This document shows, in pieces, positions 1 to 5,879 of a stretch of DNA of 33,990 nt; within the stretch, counting starts at the first letter, position 1; each line of letters opens with the position of its first letter. A program made the position numbers and the translations under genes. The notes beneath the pieces are model-generated. The model worked only from the letters and a program-made list of their open reading frames with translations, was not told the origin of the DNA and ran no database searches. The DNA is from Gammaproteobacteria bacterium (GTDB lineage: Bacteria; Pseudomonadota; Gammaproteobacteria; Thiohalospirales; Thiohalospiraceae): the NCBI GenBank assembly GCA_015491735.1, contig WFVH01000002.1, forward strand, positions 1 through 33,990, written 5' to 3'.

Positions 1-213
1 CCTCAAAGTGGACCCCGTTGGATTTCGCCATGTGATTGCTCCAGAATAGCTCCGTATGGCGATAGAATGATCTCCCTTTTGCGGAAAATCAATGGGTTAT
101 CAGGGAAAAATCTATCACAATCCTGATCGGAAAATGAGGGGATCCCTAAGGGTAATAACAGGGCTTTGCGGGCTAACGGTATGCGCCCACCGAAGGCGTT
201 GGCTAAATTGGAT
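1..213. other. non-coding flank left of the MITE-like element
   Basis: I see no supported gene here. The stretch carries a 14-bp motif, atgaggggatccct (134-147), found again exactly at 16022-16035 and nearly so in inverted orientation at 15905-15918. The last nine bases, aaattggat (205-213), are the left copy of the direct repeat that flanks the next element. Confidence 0.6.
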
Positions 214-364
214 GTAACTATTCAGCTTACCCCTGAAATCCGCCATTTCTGCGTTGAAAAATGGTCATTTACACGCATAAACTCACATTTTTCGCCTTGA
301 ACTGACGGATTTCAGGGGCAATCTGAAAGTTACCGGTTTGTTTCATACTATGCTGAATAGTTAC
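214..364. mobile_element. MITE-like element with 13-bp terminal inverted repeats and 9-bp target duplication
   Basis: The 151-bp element begins with gtaactattcagc (214-226) and ends with its exact reverse complement (352-364). It is flanked immediately on both sides by the direct repeat aaattggat (205-213 and 365-373), which looks like a 9-bp target-site duplication. Inside is a second perfect inverted pair, cccctgaaatccg (230-242) against 306-318, and a degenerate third copy of the terminal repeat at about 318-332. It has no coding capacity, so it would need a transposase supplied in trans. Nine-base duplications are known for IS1 and some IS4-group elements, but no family can be assigned from this alone. 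Related cores lie at 16175-16286 and 19591-19641. Confidence 0.75.
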
Positions 365-379
365 AAATTGGATATTGTT

Positions 380-426
380 GACCCGGCAATAATATATATC
401 GTATTCAGCCATCGTGTGCCGACCTG
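380..426. repeat. degenerate half-copy of palindromic repeat family 2
   Basis: This 47-bp stretch aligns without gaps to the reverse complement of 19697-19743, with 37 identities by eye. All ten differences are transitions, as expected for an old copy decaying by point mutation. Unlike the 19667-19743 copy it lacks the second arm, so it cannot fold into the long hairpin. It sits just right of the MITE-like element; the two families are also neighbours near 19.6 kb. Confidence 0.6.
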
Positions 427-515
427 TTTTCTGATATCAGGTTAGTCAGAGGTTTCAAGAACAGGGTTACCTGGCATTGCCACTTTATGCCATGGTATGA
501 ACCTGGCCATACAAA

Positions 516-557
516 CGCATTGGGGCCAACCCGATCAGGCGGGTTGGCCCCAATGCC
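516..557 (-). terminator. long hairpin downstream of the PEP-CTERM gene
   Basis: A 16-bp perfect inverted repeat (517-532 with 541-556, extendable by one G-C pair) encloses a 6-8 nt loop and lies 26 bp past the stop codon of the minus-strand gene. On the minus strand it is followed by GTTTGTATGG, a weak T-run. It probably ends transcription of that gene or stabilises its 3' end. Confidence 0.55.
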
Positions 558-582
558 AAGGGAGTGTGATGATTCCGGTCTG

Positions 583-1116
583 TCAGCTGTTTTCTGCTTC
601 TGCTCTTTTCCTGCGCCTCAAACCGGCCAGACCAACCAGCGCTGAGCCGAAAAGCAGCGCTGCGGGGGGAAGCGGGATTGGCGCCACGTTGGTGGCATTG
701 AGCGAAATGCTATAGGCTCCGCCAATGCTTAGATTGCCTATTGCATTATTGCCCGTGGCATCTCCACCGATAGTAAAATCATAGACGCCATTTGCAAGCT
801 GTCCGGAAAAGTTCCAGCTATCGTTTCCGCCGGTAAAGCCTGGGTCGCCGGTGACAGTCAGGCCGTCGATATTGATGGTATAACCAAACAGGGTTCCGTG
901 AACATCGGAAATGCTGATATCCACATCAGCTGCTCCGTCCGTCTCATCGACAATCAGCGACCAGATATCCGAGAAATTTCCAAATGCCTGAATGGCCACA
1001 CTGCTCTCGGTATCAGTTAATGAAACCAAACCCGGCCCCTCCAGCGTGGTAGCCGCGTTTGCGCCTGCGCTGGCAATTGCTATCAGCGATGCCGTCAGTA
1101 CAATTCTTGCGTTCAT
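583..1116 (-). CDS. PEP-CTERM sorting-domain protein
   Basis: This is a 177-residue exported protein. Residues 1-21 form a signal peptide ending in ANA. The middle is Gly/Asp/Asn-rich, predicted beta, and matches no family I recognise. The last ~30 residues form a tripartite sorting signal: a PLPPA motif (a variant of Pro-Glu-Pro), a hydrophobic helix (LLFGSALVGLAGL) and an RRRKR cluster. In known PEP-CTERM systems an exosortase cleaves near the motif and the protein is displayed or released with an exopolysaccharide. The chosen start has GGAGA eight bases upstream; an in-frame extension to 1233 would bury the signal peptide. A sigma-54 promoter match lies ~70 bp upstream. No exosortase gene is in the window. 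Function beyond surface export is unknown. Confidence 0.85.
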   Translation of the reverse strand: MNARIVLTASLIAIASAGANAATTLEGPGLVSLTDTESSVAIQAFGNFSDIWSLIVDETDGAADVDISISDVHGTLFGYTINIDGLTVTGDPGFTGGNDSWNFSGQLANGVYDFTIGGDATGNNAIGNLSIGGAYSISLNATNVAPIPLPPAALLFGSALVGLAGLRRRKRAEAENS

Positions 1117-1188
1117 TGCTAGTTCTCCAGTTTTCTTTTTCCAGTTGAGTGGCTGAATGCCAGGGTTTCCTGCTAAATGGATAAATGA

Positions 1189-1204
1189 AGCAACATTTAC
1201 GCCA
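1189..1204 (-). promoter_or_regulatory. sigma-54 (-24/-12) promoter of the PEP-CTERM gene
   Basis: Read on the minus strand the site is TGGCGTAAATGTTGCT. It keeps the TGGC and TTGCT boxes and the invariant GG-N10-GC spacing of RpoN promoters. The predicted start near 1178 gives a ~60-nt leader. RpoN control, with the PrsK/PrsR pair, is known for PEP-CTERM genes in other proteobacteria. The activator site has not been located; a GGGATCCC palindrome at 1256-1263 lies upstream. Confidence 0.6.
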
Positions 1205-1457
1205 CACTCTCTTTTCTCATGAATTTGTTGCAATTAGCGATGCTGTCGTTTGCTGGGGATCCCGGAGCTGTTAAATTATCCGACACTCCATATTGTGACG
1301 GGTGTAACATTTTGGTTTGTGGTTGATAGTTCCGTGCTGTCTAATTTATTGTTTTATATGATTGTTGTTTGGCTTTGGGTGGCGTGGCCAATCGACGGTT
1401 GCTTCTTGTGATGGTAAAGAAAGTTGACATTCCTGATAATATCCAAATCACAGCGAA
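1205..1457. other. intergenic region between the PEP-CTERM gene and plsY
   Basis: No gene is supported. Short reading frames here are out of frame with plsY or lack any recognisable protein. This is where upstream activator sites for the sigma-54 promoter would be expected. Apart from the GGGATCCC palindrome I cannot name one. Confidence 0.5.
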
Positions 1458-2057
1458 CTATCCGGTTCCCCGTGTACCAATTTTGCTTTCGGTGCCATTG
1501 ATCAGGTTCCGGATATTCTTCCGGTGCCGCCATATGAGCAGGAGGGATAGTGTGATCGCCAGTATCAAGAATGGGGGCGAGTCGGTAAACCAGATGGCCC
1601 AGACCGGCACCAGGAGCGCGGCACAGAGCGCTGAAAGAGAGGAGTACCGGGTCAGGGCGGCTACCAGTAACCAGGTGCCGAGGGCTGCCAGGCCAACCGG
1701 CCAGGCAATTCCCAACAGAACTCCCAGCCCGGTCGCGACCCCCTTGCCCCCCTTGAACCGGAAGAAAACGGGATAGAGGTGTCCGAAGAAAGCGGCGAAC
1801 CCCATTGCAGCAACGACGGCCTCGGCAGCCCCCAGCAGCCAACCGCTAACCACGGCGATCAGCCCTTTCAGCAAGTCTCCGGAGAGGGTGATGATGGCCG
1901 CCTTTCTGCCCCCGATTCGCAGTACATTGGTGGCGCCCGGGTTGCCTGAACCTTGTGTACGGGGGTCAGGGAGTCCCAGCAGCCTGCTGGTGATGACCGC
2001 CGTGGATAGAGAACCCAACAGATAGGCGGAAAGAATCAGAAACCCGTCGAATATCAT
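1458..2057 (-). CDS. plsY: acyl-phosphate:glycerol-3-phosphate acyltransferase PlsY
   Basis: PlsY makes lysophosphatidic acid from acyl-phosphate and glycerol-3-phosphate, the first acylation step of phospholipid synthesis at the inner membrane. The 199-residue length is normal and there are about five membrane segments. Family signatures are visible: GSGNPGATNVLR (residues 36-47), the glycine-rich loop FKGGKGVATGLG (101-112), and GHLYPVFF (92-99). The frame is open upstream to 2357, but that part overlaps folB on the other strand and looks non-coding, so I chose the methionine directly before the first membrane helix. Divergent to folB with 36 bp between starts, the same plsY/folB neighbourhood known from many gammaproteobacteria. 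Confidence 0.95.
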   Translation of the reverse strand: MIFDGFLILSAYLLGSLSTAVITSRLLGLPDPRTQGSGNPGATNVLRIGGRKAAIITLSGDLLKGLIAVVSGWLLGAAEAVVAAMGFAAFFGHLYPVFFRFKGGKGVATGLGVLLGIAWPVGLAALGTWLLVAALTRYSSLSALCAALLVPVWAIWFTDSPPFLILAITLSLLLIWRHRKNIRNLINGTESKIGTRGTG

Positions 2058-2093
2058 CTGGACAGCGTACCGGATTGATGGGATATTTGCCAT

Positions 2094-2447
2094 ATGGATA
2101 TTATCTATTTGCGTAACCTCCGTATCGAAACCGTGATCGGCATTTTTGAGTGGGAGCGTTGCATCAAGCAGACGGTCAGCCTGGATCTGGAGATGAGTGC
2201 CGATATTCGCAAGGCGGCGGCTTCGGACACCATTGAGGATACCCTGGACTATAAGGCTGTGGCGAAACGGTTGATTGAATTTGTTGGTAGCAGTGAGTTC
2301 CAGTTGGTGGAAACGTTGGCAGAGCGGGTAACCGAGGTCGTTCGGGAGGAGTTTCATGTCAGGTGGGTTCGTCTGTGCGTCAACAAAGAGGGTGCAGTCC
2401 GGGGAGCGGGGGGCGTTGGTGTGATCATCGAGCGCGGGAGTGCCTGA
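2094..2447 (+). CDS. folB: dihydroneopterin aldolase FolB
   Basis: FolB converts 7,8-dihydroneopterin to 6-hydroxymethyl-7,8-dihydropterin and glycolaldehyde in folate synthesis. The 117-residue protein has the family length and begins MDIIYLRNLRIETVIGIFEWE. Expected active-site residues are present: Glu21 in the WER segment, Tyr53 in LDYKAV, Glu73 in LVETLAERV and Lys98 in VNKEGAVRGA. folK, the next enzyme of the pathway, starts nine bases after its stop, so the two are almost certainly one transcript. Confidence 0.95.
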   Translation: MDIIYLRNLRIETVIGIFEWERCIKQTVSLDLEMSADIRKAAASDTIEDTLDYKAVAKRLIEFVGSSEFQLVETLAERVTEVVREEFHVRWVRLCVNKEGAVRGAGGVGVIIERGSA

Positions 2448-2456
2448 AAATCCGGC

Positions 2457-2945
2457 ATGGCCAGAGTCTACGTTGGAATGGGGAGCAATATGGAGCGTGT
2501 CAGCAATATCCGCAGTGGTGTTGCCGCTCTGCGGGATTCATTTGGGGAACTCTCTTTGTCCCGAGTGTATGATTGCAAGGCTGTCGGATTCGAGGGAGGG
2601 GATTTTTTCAATCTGGTAGCGGGGTTTTACAGCCGGCGGCCTGTTATGGAGCTTGTTGAGATACTGCAACATATTGAGGCAGTCCACGGCCGCCGACGGG
2701 ATGGAGAACGTCTCGCTCCCCGGCCGCTCGATCTGGATCTGCTGCTCTACGACGACTTGATCATGCAGCAGGACGGAGTCTGTCTGCCTCGGGATGAGAT
2801 CCTGGAGTATGCCTTTGTGCTTTGCCCTTTGGCCGAGATAGCTCCGCAAGGGGTTCATCCGGTCGTTGGCCGTACTTTTTCGCAACTGTGGCGGGAGTTC
2901 AATCATGCGTCACAGTCTTTGTCGCCGGTCGATATCGGGTTGTAG
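2457..2945 (+). CDS. folK: 2-amino-4-hydroxy-6-hydroxymethyldihydropteridine pyrophosphokinase FolK
   Basis: FolK transfers pyrophosphate from ATP to 6-hydroxymethyl-7,8-dihydropterin, directly after FolB in the pathway. The 162-residue protein starts with the family pattern VYVGMGSNM (4-12). It carries the HPPK signature RDGERLAPRPLDLDLLLYDD (81-100), whose two Asp in LDLD bind the magnesium ions. The length is normal. It shares an operon with folB; phoB follows 63 bp later with a small hairpin between, so read-through is possible. Confidence 0.95.
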   Translation: MARVYVGMGSNMERVSNIRSGVAALRDSFGELSLSRVYDCKAVGFEGGDFFNLVAGFYSRRPVMELVEILQHIEAVHGRRRDGERLAPRPLDLDLLLYDDLIMQQDGVCLPRDEILEYAFVLCPLAEIAPQGVHPVVGRTFSQLWREFNHASQSLSPVDIGL

Positions 2946-2991
2946 TCGAAGGGCCGGCATCGCTTTGGTCTGGTTGATCGAATACAGGCGT

Positions 2992-3006
2992 CTACCCGCA
3001 GGGTAG
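2992..3006 (+). promoter_or_regulatory. short hairpin over the phoB translation start
   Basis: ctaccc (2992-2997), gca, gggtag (3001-3006) form a perfect 6-bp stem with a 3-nt loop ending two bases before the ATG at 3009. It would cover the purine-rich stretch that serves as ribosome binding site for that ATG. It could tune translation, or hint that the real start is the GTG at 3018. No T-run follows, so it is not a terminator. Confidence 0.35.
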
Positions 3007-3008
3007 GG

Positions 3009-3701
3009 ATGGGAGTCGTGGCGAAGAGAGTGCTGATAGTTGAAGATGAAGCGGCTATTCGGGAGATGCTTCGCTTTACGCTGGCGCGGGCTGGCTTTGA
3101 GGTGGATGAGACAGCCGATGCTGCCGAGGCGCAACGCCATGTTTTTGAAAGACCGCCGGATCTGCTTCTGCTTGACTGGATGTTGCCCGATACCAGCGGT
3201 ATCGATCTGGCAAGGCGTTTCAAGCGGGAGCCGGATACGGCCGGTCTGCCCATTATCATGCTGACGGCTTGCAGCGGGGAGAATGAGAAGATTCGCGGCC
3301 TTGAGGTTGGCGCCGACGACTATATCACCAAGCCTTTTTCTCCCCGCGAGTTGGTGGCGCGGATTCGCGCCGTCATGCGCCGGGTTTCCCCTGCCGGGGA
3401 TGACGTCCTGGAGATTGATGGACTGCTTCTCGATCAAGCCAGCCATCGCATAACTTCTCTTGGTCAAGCGGTGGAACTGGGGCCTACCGAGTTTCGTCTG
3501 CTGCAGTTTTTCATGACCCACCCCGAGCGGGTCTACAGCCGCAGCCAGCTGATCGATCAGGTTTGGGGGAAGACGGTATACATTGGGGAGCGTACCGTGG
3601 ATGTTCATGTCCGCCGTCTGCGCAAGGCGCTTGAGCCGCGGCATGATCGGTTCATTCAAACGGTGAGGGGTGCGGGATACCGGTTTTCCCCGCACATTTG
3701 A
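3009..3701 (+). CDS. phoB: phosphate-regulon response regulator PhoB
   Basis: OmpR-family response regulator of 230 residues. The receiver domain (about 5-125) has the acidic pair in LIVEDE (9-14), phospho-acceptor Asp56 in LLLDWMLP, and Lys108 in ITKPF. The C-terminal winged helix (about 135-228) includes [12 protein letters not shown] and the terminal VRGAGYRF. PhoB binds Pho boxes when phosphorylated by PhoR under phosphate limitation. A GTG at 3018 would give a start matching the E. coli protein (M/V-A-K/R-R) and is an equally good candidate. phoR follows after 39 bp. No pst or phoU genes are in the window. Confidence 0.92.
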   Translation: MGVVAKRVLIVEDEAAIREMLRFTLARAGFEVDETADAAEAQRHVFERPPDLLLLDWMLPDTSGIDLARRFKREPDTAGLPIIMLTACSGENEKIRGLEVGADDYITKPFSPRELVARIRAVMRRVSPAGDDVLEIDGLLLDQASHRITSLGQAVELGPTEFRLLQFFMTHPERVYSRSQLIDQVWGKTVYIGERTVDVHVRRLRKALEPRHDRFIQTVRGAGYRFSPHI

Positions 3702-3740
3702 TGGGAGAGCGCCAGTATCGCTACAGTCGAATATATCCGC

Positions 3741-5045
3741 ATGGGTTTGGCCGGCCTGTTGATCCTCCTGCTGGGGTGGGCGGTGGGACATATGCTGCTC
3801 ATACTGCTGTTGGCGGTGTTCGGCTATCTCATCTGGCATCTCTATAATCTGTCCCGGCTACAGCGCTGGATACAGCAGGCCGATCTCAGCAGCCTGCCCG
3901 TGTCAAGTGGCGCATGGGGTGCCGTGTTTGATGGAATCTACCGTCTTCGCAAGGGAAGCCTCAGGCGCCGTAAACGCCTCAATCAGCTATTGAAGCGTTT
4001 CTACAAGTTGGCTGCTGCACTGCCTGATGCCACGGTGATGCTTGGTGAGCACGATATCATCGAGTGGTATAACAAACCGGCGCAGAAACTGCTTGGCCTG
4101 CAGCCGTCGGCGGATGTGGGGCAGTATATCGGCAACCTAATACGTCATCCCGCCTTCCGGGCCTATCTCGATAAGGGGGGAGGTGGCGAACCCATCGAAA
4201 TGCCTTCACCCGCAGATGAAAATATCATTTTGTCGGTGCACCTGGTTTCCTACGGCAAGAATCGCCGCTTGTTGACAGCCCGCAATGTCAGCCGCTTGCA
4301 TCAGTTGCAGCAGATGCGGCGGGATTTCGTTGCCGATGTTTCCCATGAACTGCGTACACCGTTGACGGTCATTGCCGGTTATCTCGAGTCCATGAAAGAT
4401 GGCGCCAGCGAGTTGCCTCCGCAGTGGCAACGCTCGGTAGTACTCATGGAACAACAAACACGGCGGATGCAGAGCATTGTAACCGATTTGCTGTTCCTCG
4501 CCCGGATGGAGAGTGGCAGTGGTGCGCGTATAGAAGAGGCGGAAGCGGTGAATGTGCCAGTACTGCTAACAACGATCGTGGAGGACGCAAGATCGCTCAG
4601 TGGAGCAAACGGGCATATTATCACCCTGGATGCCGATCGGGGGCTGTCGATAAGAGCCAATTCTGAAGAGCTGCGCACCCTGTTTTCCAACCTGATCTTC
4701 AACGCGGTGCAATATAGTCCCGCTGGCGGCGAGATTACCGTTCGTTGGTACCGCGGCGGGAAAGGCGCCCGATTTGAGGTGGTGGACAGCGGCCCCGGCA
4801 TAGCGGCTCATCATATCCCCCGCCTGACGGAGCGCTTTTATCGGATCGATGCAGGTCGTTCACGTGAGAAGGGGGGGACCGGATTGGGGCTTGCCATCGT
4901 CAAGCATGTAATGAACCGTTACCAGGGGCATCTGGAGATTGAAAGCGAAATCGGCAAGGGGAGTCTGTTCAGATGCTGTTTCCCCGCCGCGCTTGTTGCA
5001 GCTGAAGTGGTTCGGGCAAGCCCTGGTCTTGATTTGAAAAAGTGA
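3741..5045 (+). CDS. phoR: phosphate-regulon sensor kinase PhoR
   Basis: A 434-residue membrane histidine kinase. Two closely spaced membrane helices (about 3-34) leave almost no periplasmic loop, as in PhoR, which senses through the Pst/PhoU complex instead of a periplasmic domain. A PAS domain follows (about 88-185). The dimerisation domain has His202 in DVSHELRTPL. The ATPase domain has NLIFNAVQYS (N box), DSGPGIA (G1), an F box near RLTERFYR and GGTGLGLAIV (G2). It phosphorylates and dephosphorylates PhoB, encoded immediately upstream. The length is normal and nothing is missing. Confidence 0.93.
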   Translation: MGLAGLLILLLGWAVGHMLLILLLAVFGYLIWHLYNLSRLQRWIQQADLSSLPVSSGAWGAVFDGIYRLRKGSLRRRKRLNQLLKRFYKLAAALPDATVMLGEHDIIEWYNKPAQKLLGLQPSADVGQYIGNLIRHPAFRAYLDKGGGGEPIEMPSPADENIILSVHLVSYGKNRRLLTARNVSRLHQLQQMRRDFVADVSHELRTPLTVIAGYLESMKDGASELPPQWQRSVVLMEQQTRRMQSIVTDLLFLARMESGSGARIEEAEAVNVPVLLTTIVEDARSLSGANGHIITLDADRGLSIRANSEELRTLFSNLIFNAVQYSPAGGEITVRWYRGGKGARFEVVDSGPGIAAHHIPRLTERFYRIDAGRSREKGGTGLGLAIVKHVMNRYQGHLEIESEIGKGSLFRCCFPAALVAAEVVRASPGLDLKK

Positions 5046-5053
5046 AAGTGGGG

Positions 5054-5076
5054 GTTGCCGGGGTTAATAATAACCA
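5054..5076. repeat. fragment resembling the end of repeat family 2
   Basis: gttgccggggttaataataacc closely resembles the right end of the 19667-19743 palindrome and its flank (gttgccgggttagtaataac). The match is only about 20 bp, so it may be a remnant or coincidence. It lies between the convergent phoR and cupredoxin genes. Confidence 0.35.
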
Positions 5077-5100
5077 GTAGTAACGCACCGGTCAAAGCTA

Positions 5101-5131
5101 GGGGGGAGTTGTTGTTGCGTTCACTCCCCCC
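5101..5131. terminator. possible bidirectional terminator between phoR and the cupredoxin gene
   Basis: ggggggagt (5101-5109) pairs perfectly with actcccccc (5123-5131) around a 13-nt loop. It lies between two convergent genes, 55 bp past phoR and 7 bp past the stop of the minus-strand gene. The T-run on the plus side begins only at 5142 and there is none on the minus side, so efficiency is uncertain. Confidence 0.45.
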
Positions 5132-5138
5132 GCCCACG

Positions 5139-5879
5139 CTATTTTTCTTTAAACTCGAAGGTTATCGCTGTATTGCCGCCGGCGTTGATCTCTACGGTCT
5201 CTTTCTGCTCTTTCAGCGTACCATGCCAGGCCTTGATGGTATATTTTCCGGGTGGGATGTTATCAATCGTAAAACGGCCGTTATCGTCGACTACCGCAAA
5301 ATAGGGGTTGTCAGCCGTAAAGACGAAGCTGTGCATGAAATCGTGGGCGTCACACTCTACCTTGAGCGCCTTGCCGCGTTTCAGTTTGACTTTTTTCTTT
5401 ATGCTTCCCGGTTCGGCCTGGCTTATGTTGAATACCGTTTTTTTTGCCCTGCCAATGATTTCATAAGTGTGGATGTTGTGCAGAATAGGGTCGTCGTTAA
5501 TCGCGGCCAGTTCACTTCCGTTGCGCATTACCTGTAAAAAGGGCTTGAACTCGCACTCGTTTTGCTCAATGGCTGAGCTTGATAGTTCGGGCGGGAATGG
5601 TTTCCCTTCCTTGATCTTGTCAAGGTAGACAATGACGTTGGTCAATGCGCCATTGTTGACTGCGACATAATCGATCTCCCGGCTGCCGGTGCCGCAGGTA
5701 TCGTTGTCCTTGTTTATTTTATATGTTTTTGGGGCCGGGTCGGAGCCGGAGAAGGTTACCTTCCCGCTGACGCTGCCACCATTGACCACGTTGCTCTCCT
5801 TGTATTTTGCAGCGTGCGCGACGAAGGGTAGTCCGGTTATCAAAATGACGGATAAAATGGTAGCCACCGGTTTCATCAT
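5139..5879 (-). CDS. exported cupredoxin-like protein with C-terminal carboxypeptidase-regulatory-like domain
   Basis: A 246-residue protein with a signal peptide (residues 1-23, cleavage after AHA). Two parts are visible. The middle (about 35-190) looks like a cupredoxin: His134 or His137 in LHNIHTYE, then Cys176, His179 and Met182 in VECDAHDFM. This Cys-x2-His-x2-Met spacing is that of the amicyanin-type type 1 copper loop. The end (about 193-245) has the FTIDNIPPGKYTIKAWHG pattern of a carboxypeptidase-regulatory-like beta domain. Cys62 and Cys109 could form a disulfide. Such proteins are often annotated methylamine-utilisation or plastocyanin-like and are presumed periplasmic electron carriers or copper binders; that role is inference. 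Its start overlaps the HEAT gene stop by four bases (ATGA), with AAGGAG upstream. Confidence 0.75.
   Translation of the reverse strand: MMKPVATILSVILITGLPFVAHAAKYKESNVVNGGSVSGKVTFSGSDPAPKTYKINKDNDTCGTGSREIDYVAVNNGALTNVIVYLDKIKEGKPFPPELSSSAIEQNECEFKPFLQVMRNGSELAAINDDPILHNIHTYEIIGRAKKTVFNISQAEPGSIKKKVKLKRGKALKVECDAHDFMHSFVFTADNPYFAVVDDNGRFTIDNIPPGKYTIKAWHGTLKEQKETVEINAGGNTAITFEFKEK

Noticed and set aside
2058-2357. 100-codon N-terminal extension of PlsY
   Set aside because: It is antisense to folB and would add residues before the first membrane helix that no PlsY has.
2910-3839. 309-codon minus-strand open frame over phoB
   Set aside because: It lies opposite an unmistakable phoB and part of phoR, and its translation has no recognisable domain.
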